Of a stretch of 64,000 nucleotides of DNA, positions 18,999 through 27,893 are shown piece by piece. The notes beneath the pieces are model-generated. The model saw only the letters and a list, made by a program, of their open reading frames with translations, had not been told where the DNA came from and ran no database searches. The first letter of the stretch is position 1; each line of letters begins with the position of its first letter. The DNA is taken from positions 3,720,001 through 3,784,000 of the forward strand of contig NZ_CP127161.1 of NCBI RefSeq assembly GCF_030263895.1, written 5' to 3'. Position numbers and translations under genes: made by a program. Origin of the DNA: Proteiniborus sp. MB09-C3. GTDB taxonomy: Bacteria > Bacillota > Clostridia > Tissierellales > Proteiniboraceae.

Positions 18999-19532
18999 TT
19001 AGTATTCTGGTTCAATCAATCCATAATTTCCATCTTTTCTTCTATATACTATATTTACCTCATCTGACTCAGCATTTCTAAATACATAAAAAGCATGTCT
19101 AAGTAATTCCATTTGCAGCACTGCTTCCTCAGCATCCATAGGCTTCATTGCAAATCTCTTTGTTCTTACTATACTAGCCTCTTTTCCATTTTCCCCTGCT
19201 GGAAGTGCCTGAACGTTTTCAAATCTAATAGTTTCAAGTCCCTTATTTTTCTTTTGAAGCTTTGTCTTATGCTTTCTTACTTGTCTTTCTAAAACATCAA
19301 CAACCCTGTCTATTGATTGATACATGTCATCAGTAGACTCTTCTGCCCTAATAATAGCACCTGAAAAAGGAATTGTAACTTCAATAATCTGCCTATTCTT
19401 CTCAACACTTAGCGTAATGTAAACTGGAACGTCTTCATAAAAATACTTATCTAGCTTACCCATCTTTTTTTCTATTACATCTCTTAAAGCATCTGTTACC
19501 ACCATGTTTTTGCCACTGATAGTAATTTTCAT
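18999..19532 (-). CDS. hpf: Ribosome hibernation promoting factor, long form
   Basis: 177 residues: an N-terminal S30AE domain (MKITISGKNMVVTDALRDVI, KLDKYF, TIPFSGAIIRAEESTDDMY) and a C-terminal dimerisation domain (VRTKRFAMKPMDAEEAVLQM, FRNAESDEVNIVYRRKDGNY). Long HPF joins two ribosomes into inactive 100S dimers in stationary phase. The ATG at 19532 lies nine bases after GAGGAG; the frame start at 19541 (a TTG touching that site) is unlikely. hpf-secA-prfB next to fliT matches Bacillus yvyD-secA-prfB. Confidence 0.96.
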   Translation of the reverse strand: MKITISGKNMVVTDALRDVIEKKMGKLDKYFYEDVPVYITLSVEKNRQIIEVTIPFSGAIIRAEESTDDMYQSIDRVVDVLERQVRKHKTKLQKKNKGLETIRFENVQALPAGENGKEASIVRTKRFAMKPMDAEEAVLQMELLRHAFYVFRNAESDEVNIVYRRKDGNYGLIEPEY

Positions 19533-19742
19533 ATACTCCAACTCCTCTCAGTTTAAATATTTAGTTATAAAATCTATATTCAGTTGTTAAATATAAAATT
19601 CTACATAAAATTTATTAATCCTTTTTATATTCTAAATTTTCTAAAATATTATGTAGTTTTAAAATTTATTGATTATATTTATATAATACCCATTGTCCAT
19701 GCTAATTAACATTTTTTTAATTAAAACAATTTATCGTCCTAG

Positions 19743-19860
19743 TTAATGTAGCATTAATGTCTTTCGACTTAATGTAGAATCATTAACTCCTGCTCAATTA
19801 AAGCGCCTGTCCATATTTATATATTATAGAAAAACATTAATATATAAAAAAGGTTAATGT
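19743..19860. repeat. Cluster of five TTAATGT heptamers
   Basis: TTAATGT occurs at 19743, 19754, 19769 and 19854 and inverted (ACATTAA) at 19834, within 118 bases of AT-rich non-coding DNA. The first three are 11 and 15 bases apart. They lie beside the DnaA-box cluster. Could be a regulator or iteron-like binding array; chance in AT-rich DNA is not excluded. Confidence 0.45.
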
Positions 19861-19946
19861 AATATGATGTTTTTTTATATGTTTCAACATATTTTCTATT
19901 TATTCGCCTTTTAAACATACTTATGGTAGAATAATTATTCAGTATT

Positions 19947-20080
19947 ATATCCACAGCTATCTTGTTGCTTAAATGTGGATAAATAATATGCTATTTTGTG
20001 GATAATGTGTATAAGTCTGTGGAAAACTGTTCATTTGTACAAATATTGTTGTGTATAACTTGTGAATATTCAGTGGAAAA
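19947..20080. promoter_or_regulatory. Cluster of DnaA-box-like 9-mers
   Basis: Eight 9-mers fit TTATCCACA (or TTWTNCACA) or miss it by one base: ATATCCACA 19947; inverted TGTGGATAA 19974 and 19997; TGTGTATAA 20006 and 20050; TGTGGAAAA 20018; TGTGAATAT 20061; AGTGGAAAA 20072. Seven share one orientation. A perfect palindrome ATTTGTACAAAT is at 20033-20044. The intergenic region 19533-20348 contains this cluster, the TTAATGT array and no gene that I can support. Confidence 0.7.
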
Positions 20081-20348
20081 CTCAATATTCCATAATTTAC
20101 TACTATATATTAATAATTTTGCCAATTTAATATACAATTATTCTTATTCTTTTTCTTGTGGTCAAACTAATATATATACACTATATATTGAATTGACTAA
20201 ATTCATCTGATGTACGAGTTTATTAAAGGCAGTTTCTCAAATTCATATTACATAAAGTATAGACATTTATTGCTGATAATAATAAAATATATGTAAGCAA
20301 GGATCAATAATAGCAACTACAAATACTGTTTTGATAAGGATGATTTCT

Positions 20349-21230
20349 TTGAAAATAGGAATGAGAACAATTAAAACATCAATCGCTGTAACAATAGGCA
20401 TCACTTTAGCTTATATACTTAAGCTTAACTCTCCATTTTTTGTAGGGGTTGCAGCAATAATAGCCATGCAGGGTAACTTGGTAGATTCATATAGAATGGG
20501 AAGAGACAGAGTTCTAGGAACCATTTTAGGTGCAGCAGTTGGCCTTCTAGGCTCTTTTATATCCATAGGAAATCCTATAATTATCGGTATAGGTATAATA
20601 ATAATAATATCTCTTTGTAACAAGCTGGGATGGAGTAAGTCCATATCTATAGCCACAATAGTATTTATTTCAATAATCATAAGTGTGGAAAAAGGTCAGG
20701 AGCTATCTTATAGCTTAAATCGAATTCTAGATACTATAGTAGGAATTATTGTAGCTGTTATAGTTAACTTTGTAATCTCCCCTCCCTTAGCTAAGGACAA
20801 AATATATTCAGAATCCTTAAATATAATTGATGAATTTTCACGAGCTTTAAAAGCAATCATCATAAAAGAAGAACCTGGAAAGAAAAAAGAACATCTAGCA
20901 GATATCGAAGACAAGCTTGATGTAATAGATAAGGAGTATCCAATTTTAATAAAGGAAATAAATATTAAGCTTTATAAGAGAAGTTTAGGTGATGTGAACC
21001 TTCAGCATTCAAGAATCCTGCTAAAGAAACTTTACTACAATTTAAACTTATTAGCAGAAATGGGATCAGGTTTTAATTTAAGCCCCGAAAATTCTAGTAT
21101 TGTAAATAATAAGTACAACTTAAATATAGTAGGAACTGATAACTTGACTGATTTAGATATTGTGTATAATTATCACTTGAAAACCTCACTAGGCGTGCTT
21201 CAAGAGCTTAGGGGTATGTTTAAACTATAG
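20349..21230 (+). CDS. Aromatic acid exporter (ArAE_1/FUSC-like) family membrane protein
   Basis: About 293 residues. The N-terminal half is hydrophobic with about six membrane segments and family blocks IKTSIAVTIGITLAYIL, FVGVAAIIAMQ and RVLGTILGAAVGLLGS, the signature of DUF939/ArAE_1 proteins; RILDTIVGIIVAVIVNFVISPP ends the membrane part. The C-terminal half is a charged helical cytosolic domain. Possibly exports aromatic or other small acids; the substrate is unknown. The frame opens at 20331, but AAGGATGA there is the ribosome site for the TTG at 20349. It is one of the few plus-strand genes and converges on fliT. Confidence 0.75.
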   Translation: MKIGMRTIKTSIAVTIGITLAYILKLNSPFFVGVAAIIAMQGNLVDSYRMGRDRVLGTILGAAVGLLGSFISIGNPIIIGIGIIIIISLCNKLGWSKSISIATIVFISIIISVEKGQELSYSLNRILDTIVGIIVAVIVNFVISPPLAKDKIYSESLNIIDEFSRALKAIIIKEEPGKKKEHLADIEDKLDVIDKEYPILIKEINIKLYKRSLGDVNLQHSRILLKKLYYNLNLLAEMGSGFNLSPENSSIVNNKYNLNIVGTDNLTDLDIVYNYHLKTSLGVLQELRGMFKL

Positions 21231-21242
21231 CTTATAATAGCA

Positions 21243-21280
21243 AAGAGAGATTGTGCTGCTAAGAATGCACAATCTCTCTT
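21243..21280. terminator. Bidirectional terminator between convergent genes
   Basis: AAGAGAGATTGTGC (21243-21256) and GCACAATCTCTCTT (21267-21280) form a perfect 14 bp stem with a ten-base loop, between the plus-strand exporter gene and the minus-strand fliT-like gene. Confidence 0.8.
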
Positions 21281-21296
21281 ATGTAATTAATTCAAT

Positions 21297-21767
21297 TTAA
21301 TTTCTTTCATCTATAAACATGGTTCCGCTATGCTCTACAAAATAACCCTTCGCCATTTTTTGACCTTGTCTAAGGTTTTTCAGCCTTTCTTTTGTTTCTG
21401 CAAATTTTTCGCTCATCAGAAGATTATTATCATCATCAAGAACTTTAATTTGCTGTAGTAAAGACTTTATTTCAGCTAATTTATCCTTTAGGATTATGGC
21501 TCTAGGATATTTTATATCATTTAACTGAGCTATATCTTCTATATCAGTGTATGATTTTAATTCATTTAGCTTTAACATATACATAGAATCTATTTCATTT
21601 ACTATATTAATTTGGCTTTGTATCCCATCAATAGCTGATTCTATGCCTTCCATATTTTCTTCTTCAATTGCTTCTTTTTGCTTTGGCTTTAAGCCCAAAA
21701 TATGTTTTAGACTTATAAGCTTTTTTTCAATTAATTCTATCATTTCGCTTATGATATTCTCTACCAT
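21297..21767 (-). CDS. fliT: FliT/FlgN-like flagellar export chaperone (putative)
   Basis: A 156-residue, almost entirely helical, charged protein (EMIELIEKKLISLKHILGL, KAEIKS-like coiled regions) without catalytic motifs. It directly follows fliS, overlapping its end by 15 bases when the ATG at 21767 (after GGGGGAT) is used, which is the place of fliT in Bacillus. FliT-type proteins hold the cap protein FliD before export. Sequence similarity alone is weak; the name rests on position, size and helix content. Confidence 0.6.
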   Translation of the reverse strand: MVENIISEMIELIEKKLISLKHILGLKPKQKEAIEEENMEGIESAIDGIQSQINIVNEIDSMYMLKLNELKSYTDIEDIAQLNDIKYPRAIILKDKLAEIKSLLQQIKVLDDDNNLLMSEKFAETKERLKNLRQGQKMAKGYFVEHSGTMFIDERN

Positions 21768-21780
21768 ATTATCCCCCATT

Positions 21781-22173
21781 CTAAAGGGCACCGTATTTTA
21801 TTTTCCTAGCTTCTCTCATGGCTTCCTTCCATGTGTCCCGTATTCCTTCTATTAGTGGCAAAATCTCATCTAAAATTTTCACATCTTTTTTTATATTTGC
21901 ATCTACTAATCTTTCAATTATAAAGGTATATATGCTTCTAAGGTTGCTAGAAACTGGGTAGCTCATGTCTAATGTATTATTTAGCTCATAGATAATATCC
22001 TGCGCTCTTTTAATGGCATTATTGGCTTTCTCTATTTCTTTGCTTTCTATATGGAGCTTTCCTAGATTAATAAATTTAATAGCTCCATTATAAAGCATTA
22101 AAGTCAATTCTTCAGGAGATGCGGTAGTTATTGAATTTTGCTGATACTGTTGATATAAATTGTTATAGGCCAT
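21781..22173 (-). CDS. fliS: Flagellin export chaperone FliS
   Basis: 130 residues with the family opening MAYNNLYQQYQQNSITTASPEELTLMLYNGAIKF in place (YxxNsvxTAsPeeLxxMLYdGAIrF pattern). FliS binds the C-terminus of flagellin in the cytosol, keeps it from polymerising and delivers it to FlhA. The site AAAGGTGAG precedes the ATG. Second to last gene of the flaG-fliD-fliS-fliT operon. Confidence 0.96.
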   Translation of the reverse strand: MAYNNLYQQYQQNSITTASPEELTLMLYNGAIKFINLGKLHIESKEIEKANNAIKRAQDIIYELNNTLDMSYPVSSNLRSIYTFIIERLVDANIKKDVKILDEILPLIEGIRDTWKEAMREARKIKYGAL

Positions 22174-22199
22174 TGCCCTATCTCACCTTTCAATTGATT

Positions 22200-23870
22200 T
22201 TACATGCCAAGCTGCTGCATCATCCAAGAGCCTTGGTTATTCATCTGCTGTACAAATCTTTCCATAGCAGAAAACTTACTGTAATATGATTCTTCTTTTC
22301 TTAGCAGCTGTGCGTTAAGATCACTAATTCTACGATCTAAACTAGTCAAGTCCTTATCTAGCAAGCTAATGCTGCTGTGTTCTGTAACAAAGTCTAACAT
22401 TAGCCTTGTATTTATACTTCTATACAGACTGGAATCTTCCCCCGGTCCTGCTTTGCCTATTATATCTTCCATTCCATCTATCATGTTATTGAATACTCTA
22501 GTTATGACTCCACCTGAATTCTTCACAGGGACTGTTTTTCCATTCTTTGTAGTAGTATCTGCTTCTTTAAACAATACTTCCAATACTCCATTTGCATCTT
22601 CAGATATGGCTTTTCTTAGCTTTTCTTCATCTATTTTTAATTTACCACCTACTTCGCCTGGTACATATCCTTCTGTTTCTATGCCAAGCTGATAAAGTGA
22701 ATTAAACGGATTATCTTCAAGTCCTTCAACCTTATGATATAATGAGCCTCTTACATTTTGCATAATACTTGAGATTATAGAGTCATTTCTGAGAAGTCCA
22801 CTCTTTGCTTTTTCTTCCCATAATTCGACTTCTTTTTCTTTCATGGCTTCTTTTTGTTCAGATGTTAGTGGTTTAAAATCTCTGTATTTCTTTTCTCCAA
22901 GAAGCTTGCCCATTTTGTCTACAAGTTCATTATACTTGTCCACAAAGCCTTTAATCTTATCATATACTGCATCTGTGTCTGTGTCTACTCTTATTGTTGT
23001 GCTACCTGTAGTTCTTAAATCTAGATTTATTCCGTTTATGGTGAATTGATTAGATTGTTGCTCTATGCCTGTGGCACCGTTAAAGTCTATTAGAGCATTT
23101 ACACCATTATACGGAGAATCTTCAAATTTGAAAGCAGCAGTTTTTTGTGTTCCATCTGCATTATATGATGTAACATTTAGGCTTAAAGCATTGATAAATT
23201 CTTCTCCTTTAGAACCTTGAGCAGCTTCTATTTTAAGTTCTGCATCCTTACCTGTAGCTGTTGTCTGTATAAAAAACCTGCCTATAGCAGCATCATAAGA
23301 TGCCTGTACTCCTGCACCAGAAGAATTAATATTCTTAACTATAGAACTCATAGTGTCACCTTTTTTTACAGTAATGGTTTCACCATTTATTTTAATGTCA
23401 AAAGTTTCAGAAGGACTTATAACTTCCCCATCTTCTATCACTGCATCACTTAAATTAGATAATATATCTTTTATAGCTTCATCAGCATTTACACTACTAG
23501 CCCCCTTCACTCCATCAGCCAATCTATGTACAGTTACATCATAGCTTCCATTAACAGCCTGAGAAGTAGTACTTGCCTTAACTGCACCTTCGTTAGAAGA
23601 AATTGCCCTTTTAACCCAGCTTAAGCTGCTTAGGGATTTGCTGTCTATGCTTCCAGTAGATGTAATAACACTTAATCCAAATTCTTTTCTAGAATTTAAT
23701 ATAAAATTAGCAAAATCCTTGTTTATTGAATTATACAGTTCCTGTCTCCACTGTACTATTTGTCTGTCCTGCTGTACATTGTCTACTTTTACTCTTTCTG
23801 CCTTCATAATGTCCGTAATCATTTTTTCAGTATCTATTCCAGACATCCCAGTTATTCTTATACTGCTCAT
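22200..23870 (-). CDS. fliD: Flagellar hook-associated protein 2 (filament cap) FliD
   Basis: 556 residues. The N-terminal block IRITGMSGIDTEKMITDIMKAE and the following WRQELYNSINKDF are diagnostic of FliD_N; the C-terminal FliD_C block includes NELVDKMGKLLGEKKYRDFKPLT and ends in a coiled coil (LDRRISDLNAQLLRKEESYYSKFSAME) with QMNNQGSWMMQQLGM. FliD pentamers or so cap the growing filament and fold flagellin. Downstream of flaG by 13 bases; site GAGGTGATTTA. Confidence 0.97.
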   Translation of the reverse strand: MSSIRITGMSGIDTEKMITDIMKAERVKVDNVQQDRQIVQWRQELYNSINKDFANFILNSRKEFGLSVITSTGSIDSKSLSSLSWVKRAISSNEGAVKASTTSQAVNGSYDVTVHRLADGVKGASSVNADEAIKDILSNLSDAVIEDGEVISPSETFDIKINGETITVKKGDTMSSIVKNINSSGAGVQASYDAAIGRFFIQTTATGKDAELKIEAAQGSKGEEFINALSLNVTSYNADGTQKTAAFKFEDSPYNGVNALIDFNGATGIEQQSNQFTINGINLDLRTTGSTTIRVDTDTDAVYDKIKGFVDKYNELVDKMGKLLGEKKYRDFKPLTSEQKEAMKEKEVELWEEKAKSGLLRNDSIISSIMQNVRGSLYHKVEGLEDNPFNSLYQLGIETEGYVPGEVGGKLKIDEEKLRKAISEDANGVLEVLFKEADTTTKNGKTVPVKNSGGVITRVFNNMIDGMEDIIGKAGPGEDSSLYRSINTRLMLDFVTEHSSISLLDKDLTSLDRRISDLNAQLLRKEESYYSKFSAMERFVQQMNNQGSWMMQQLGM

Positions 23871-23883
23871 TAAATCACCTCAT

Positions 23884-24243
23884 TTAAATTTTCTGATCTA
23901 CAATTATCCCTGCAATTTCCCATAGTTTAGCCACCATATCAAGTATCTTCTCAGGAGGAATTTCTCTGATTACCTCATCCGTATTTGTATCTATTACCTT
24001 AACAGATATTAATCTAGTGGCCTCATGTATTGAGAATTCTAGTTTCCTATCATATGGATTTATAGCCTTGTTTACACTAGTGATAGCTGATTTTAGCTCT
24101 TCTTCTGTATATTTTTTTTGAGGCATTACCTCTTTGCTTTCTATTTCTCTGTTTCCTGGTAATTCATTTTGTCTGTTTTCACCTGTACTCAAACGCTGTG
24201 AGCTATACTGTATATCATTTGTCTTTATACTTTCTACTCGCAT
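23884..24243 (-). CDS. flaG: FlaG family flagellar protein
   Basis: 119 residues with an unstructured, polar N-terminal half and the FlaG domain in the C-terminal half: KLEFSIHEATRLISVKVID, DEVIREIPPEKILDM. FlaG proteins influence filament length and sit next to fliD in many species (Bacillus yvyC). GGGGGG lies before the ATG. First gene of its operon, behind a sigma-D-type promoter. Confidence 0.93.
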   Translation of the reverse strand: MRVESIKTNDIQYSSQRLSTGENRQNELPGNREIESKEVMPQKKYTEEELKSAITSVNKAINPYDRKLEFSIHEATRLISVKVIDTNTDEVIREIPPEKILDMVAKLWEIAGIIVDQKI

Positions 24244-24279
24244 GTTTTTCCCCCCATACCTAATGATTATCTATATTTT

Positions 24280-24307
24280 ATATCGGCAAACAGAGGATAA
24301 AACTTTA
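24280..24307 (-). promoter_or_regulatory. Sigma-D (FliA)-type promoter of flaG-fliD-fliS-fliT
   Basis: On the minus strand TAAA (24304-24307), 16 bases, then GCCGATAT (24280-24287), which equals the Bacillus sigma-D consensus. The flaG ATG is 37 bases downstream. Confidence 0.85.
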
Positions 24308-24310
24308 ATT

Positions 24311-24344
24311 TTAAAGGCTAAGAAACTAACAAGTCTCTTAGCCT
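24311..24344 (-). terminator. Intrinsic terminator of the two-component operon
   Basis: Minus strand GGCTAAGAGAC and GTTTCTTAGCC pair around a short loop, then TTTAAAATT. It separates the kinase gene from the sigma-D promoter. Confidence 0.7.
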
Positions 24345-26278
24345 AATCTCATCTTTTTAAAATATACTATTGATTTAAATAAATCACCGTCAATTTCTAT
24401 ATCAAGTCTTCCGCCCTGAAGCTCTACTATACTCTTAGCTATGGCAAGCCCTAGCCCGGAGCCTTCGGTATTTCTTGACTTGTCGCCACGAATAAATCTT
24501 TCGAATAACTCATCTGAGTCAAAATCTAGTTCATGGTTTGAAATGTTTTTCATAGTAACCATAACATAGCTTTCACTCTCAGCTATGTCAACATACACTC
24601 TTGTATTTGGCATTGAATATTTTAATATATTGCTAATTAGATTTTCGAAAACTCTCCAGGTCTTTTTACCATCAAGCTCGGCATATACTGGATTCTTTGG
24701 AGTGCTTATCTTAAAATCAAGAGTAGAGTTTTCAATTTTTTCATCATACTCAGCTAATGACTGATTTAAAAGTGAAATAACATCTAATTTTTCCATATCT
24801 AATTCAATTGCTCCGCTAGTCATTTTAGATGCTTCGAATAAATCATCTATCAAAGCCCTTAGTCTCTGAGCCTTTCGTTCTAGGACCTCTACATAATCCT
24901 TTGCATCTTCTGGAATATCCTTCTTTTTTAATAAATCAATGTAGTTTATTATCGATGTCAATGGAGTTTTTAAATCATGAGAAACATTAGTTATTAGCTC
25001 TGTCTTCAGTCTTTCACTTCTAACTTGATTTTCTACGGATTTTTTATAACCTAAACTCATATTGTTAATATTATTCGCTAGTCTTGATAAGACGCTCTTA
25101 CCTCTTTCCTCTATTACATAATTAAAGTTTCCTGATGCCATCTCCTCTGCTCCTATGATTATTTTGTTTAGATGGCTAACACGCTTAATGACATAATAAG
25201 GTACAAAAATGAGGTACAACACCATGTATCCTACACATAACATTGATATTAAATCACCATAGGCGACAAAAGCTAGAACAAAGAAAAAGCCTGTAAAAGC
25301 TGTCAACCAGACTACTACAAGAATCTTGATCCCTACAGATTTAACTGCAAAGCTATCTATTAGCATAACTACAGTTGTATACACAATGCTTTTTTTAATT
25401 TCTTCTCTAAGATAACCACTAATGGTCAACATTTTATATAATTCCCAAGCATTCAATATAAAATAAACTACATAAATACTTGCAAAGGTTAAAATAATGA
25501 ACTGTCTAATGGTTATAGCCTTATAAAACACATTTATACTTGTAGAAAACGACATCATAAAAAATGAATATACCAAGAATAACCCAAATCTAAAATCTAA
25601 GGGCAATTTTCTATACAATTTGATAGGTTTTTCTAAATCATCTATTATCATGTCTTTTTTCTTTATAGTATATATAAGTAATCCCATTCCTATAATAAAA
25701 GAAATTATCAATATGACGATTTCCTTTGTTACTCTGCTCTTTATGGATTCAAAATAAGTATAATCCAAGTATATTCTACTAGATGTATTTATATCCTTCG
25801 GTATAATTATATAGCCATCAAGGCCATTGTCATTGAAAATTCTAGATACTGAAGCAAATCTATTATTGCTGCTAAGTGGGAACTTAATACTATATAAAGT
25901 TTCTGTATTTATATACTTTTCTAAATCAATATTCTTATCTAGATTAGTAAATATACTATTGTTTTTATCCTTTATATAATATTTGATATACGCTTTGCTC
26001 TGCATGTAGTTTTTTACATCGTCATGCTCATCTACAGCTATTTTTAAGTCTTCATCAGAATAATCAAAATTATTATCTATTTTATAATAATAAATCAGTG
26101 CATCTACATATTCTCGTATTTCACCGCTAAATTGCCAGCTGTTAAAGTACGGCTTCGTAGTAAGCATGTCTCTATTATTATAAATATCAACCGCAGCTAA
26201 AGCAGATATAGAAAGGATGTATACAGATAGAATCAGGATAAGAAAACATGTGCTCTTATTTTTCAATTTTGTATCCAA
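24338..26278 (-). CDS. Multi-membrane-span sensor histidine kinase
   Basis: 646 residues. A membrane anchor near 10-30 is followed by an extracytoplasmic region to ~180, then about six hydrophobic segments (185-205, 235-375), a HAMP-like stretch, HisKA with phospho-acceptor histidine in ELITNVSHDLKTPLTSI near residue 433, and HATPase_c (NLISNILKYS, GSGLGLAIAKSI). The seven-span layout resembles kinases that sense envelope stress in clostridia. It overlaps the 3' end of the regulator gene by 23 bases; start is a TTG at 26278 with an alternative TTG at 26266. Target genes are not apparent. Confidence 0.9.
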   Translation of the reverse strand: MDTKLKNKSTCFLILILSVYILSISALAAVDIYNNRDMLTTKPYFNSWQFSGEIREYVDALIYYYKIDNNFDYSDEDLKIAVDEHDDVKNYMQSKAYIKYYIKDKNNSIFTNLDKNIDLEKYINTETLYSIKFPLSSNNRFASVSRIFNDNGLDGYIIIPKDINTSSRIYLDYTYFESIKSRVTKEIVILIISFIIGMGLLIYTIKKKDMIIDDLEKPIKLYRKLPLDFRFGLFLVYSFFMMSFSTSINVFYKAITIRQFIILTFASIYVVYFILNAWELYKMLTISGYLREEIKKSIVYTTVVMLIDSFAVKSVGIKILVVVWLTAFTGFFFVLAFVAYGDLISMLCVGYMVLYLIFVPYYVIKRVSHLNKIIIGAEEMASGNFNYVIEERGKSVLSRLANNINNMSLGYKKSVENQVRSERLKTELITNVSHDLKTPLTSIINYIDLLKKKDIPEDAKDYVEVLERKAQRLRALIDDLFEASKMTSGAIELDMEKLDVISLLNQSLAEYDEKIENSTLDFKISTPKNPVYAELDGKKTWRVFENLISNILKYSMPNTRVYVDIAESESYVMVTMKNISNHELDFDSDELFERFIRGDKSRNTEGSGLGLAIAKSIVELQGGRLDIEIDGDLFKSIVYFKKMRLG

Positions 26279-26948
26279 TTCCCCACACCACCTTTAGGTA
26301 TTCAGGCTCTTTAGGATTGATTTCTATCTTTTCTCGTATTCTCCTAATGTGTACTGCTACTGTATTATCTGCATTAAAGTAGGGTTCTTTCCAAACACGT
26401 TCATATATTTCTTCAATAGAGAAAACTCTTCCACGGTTCTCCATTAATAGTTCAAGTATTTTGTATTCTATAGGTGTAAGTCTTATTTCTTCTCCATCTA
26501 CTGTAACCATCTTGGTATCTTTATTTAGTATGAGTCCATTTACATTTATTTCTTCACTGCTGTGTTTGTAATTACCAAGGTTAATATACCTTCTCAGCTG
26601 TGACTTTACCCTGGCCACAAGCTCCATAGGATTAAAGGGCTTAGTAATATAATCATCCGCGCCTACATTTAAGCCTAATATTTTATCAGTATCCTCAGAT
26701 TTTGCTGAAAGCATAATTATGGGGATATTCTTGCTTTCTCTTATTTTGAATGTAGCCTTTATTCCGTCCATTCTAGGCATCATTATGTCCATTAATATAA
26801 GGTGTATATCCTCCTCTTCTAATACCATAAGTCCATCTAATCCATCCTTTGCTTTAAATACCTTAATTCCCTCGTTTTTAAGATATATTTCTATGGCATC
26901 CCTTATTTCATCTTCATCGTCTACTACAAGCACATTGTATTGTGTCAT
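26256..26948 (-). CDS. OmpR/PhoB-family response regulator
   Basis: 230 residues: receiver domain with acidic pocket VVDDEDE, phospho-acceptor aspartate in LILMDIMMPRMDG, threonine/serine in IIMLSAKS and lysine in DDYITKPFNP; then a winged-helix DNA-binding domain (IRLTPIEYKILELLMENRG, NTVAVHIRRIREKIE, VWGIGYKIEK). Paired with the overlapping kinase gene. GAGGGATAAC precedes the ATG. Confidence 0.95.
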   Translation of the reverse strand: MTQYNVLVVDDEDEIRDAIEIYLKNEGIKVFKAKDGLDGLMVLEEEDIHLILMDIMMPRMDGIKATFKIRESKNIPIIMLSAKSEDTDKILGLNVGADDYITKPFNPMELVARVKSQLRRYINLGNYKHSSEEINVNGLILNKDTKMVTVDGEEIRLTPIEYKILELLMENRGRVFSIEEIYERVWKEPYFNADNTVAVHIRRIREKIEINPKEPEYLKVVWGIGYKIEK

Positions 26949-27099
26949 TGTTATCCCTCACTTCTTTTGAAAATCAAATACATTATACCATCTTTTAAAA
27001 AATTGTTCCTATCTACTTCAATTTTACATTAAATTTTTGTAAAATAAACTGTTCAATTTCTTATATTTTTCTTAAGAAAAGCTTTTATTGAATATTATT

Positions 27100-27142
27100 A
27101 AAAATAAACCCCTTAAATAGATTCTCTCTATCCAAGGGGGAT
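27100..27142 (-). terminator. Probable terminator of the papain-like protein gene
   Basis: CCCCTTAAATAG (27109-27120) and CTATCCAAGGGG (27128-27139) pair around TTCTCTC, followed on the minus strand by TTTATTTTT. Confidence 0.6.
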
Positions 27143-27748
27143 TTATACTTCGTTTGTTACTGGAATAAAATTTTTATAATTGCTTAAGTTAGCTTCCTTT
27201 GAATAGTCAGAAAGTTTACCTGTGTAGATATGATTGAGCTCCTTTAGATTCATAAAATCATTTGGAGTTACTAATCCAGGTCGTTTATTGAATAGATTTA
27301 ATCCACTTTTTTCAAGGACTGTAGCTACAAATTGCGAACAAAAATAGCCATATTCCCTTTCAATTGGGACCTTCACGATTACACCTAATAATCCAATAAA
27401 GCTATATACATATTTGTCCCTTTCCTTTTCAAATCGTTTGATTACTTTTCTCATTCGGGAATAAACACCTAATTCTACTTCAAGTGAAAAAATAGAGCAG
27501 GTGGTCTCACTGAAATATTCGTATATTTTACTGTCTATACCTTCAATAACAAAGCCGCCCCATAAAGGATTATTATATTTTTTTCTCCCAAAGCTATAGA
27601 ACTGCCTTAAATCTTTGGTAAAAGAGATAGCAACATGATTATATGGTGCCTTGGTATACACTTGTATAATCTTTGTTGGAACTGAGCCCGTATTGGTCAG
27701 TAATATATATATTGTTCTTTTTTTGCTCTTAACCTTAAGACCTTCCAT
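27143..27748 (-). CDS. YiiX/NlpC-P60-like permuted papain-fold hydrolase
   Basis: 201 residues. Conserved histidine in APYNHVAISF near residue 45 and cysteine in EYGYFCSQFVATVLEKSG near 140 fit the circularly permuted NlpC/P60 superfamily (YiiX/C92-like), in which His precedes Cys. No signal peptide, so it may act on cytosolic or membrane lipids or peptides rather than the cell wall. The site AGGAGA precedes the ATG. It is the first accessory gene on the island side of the two-component system. The substrate is unknown. Confidence 0.65.
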   Translation of the reverse strand: MEGLKVKSKKRTIYILLTNTGSVPTKIIQVYTKAPYNHVAISFTKDLRQFYSFGRKKYNNPLWGGFVIEGIDSKIYEYFSETTCSIFSLEVELGVYSRMRKVIKRFEKERDKYVYSFIGLLGVIVKVPIEREYGYFCSQFVATVLEKSGLNLFNKRPGLVTPNDFMNLKELNHIYTGKLSDYSKEANLSNYKNFIPVTNEV

Positions 27749-27893
27749 AAGAAACTCTCCTACTTCTTTTATCAGATATATTATAATATTGTATCATATT
27801 TTAGGTATAAAAGTAATGTCAAAAAATGAGTTAAGAAAATTCCTAACTCATAAGTTAAAAAGCAATATTTATTTTTTGTCCACATTATATCAC

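Noticed and set aside
19998-20210. Plus-strand open frame of 70 codons inside the DnaA-box region
   Set aside because: No ribosome site, odd composition, and the frame runs through the 9-mer cluster; a chance frame.
19533-20348. Main chromosomal origin
   Set aside because: No dnaA, dnaN, rpmH or parAB nearby, and genes on both sides mostly share one direction instead of diverging.
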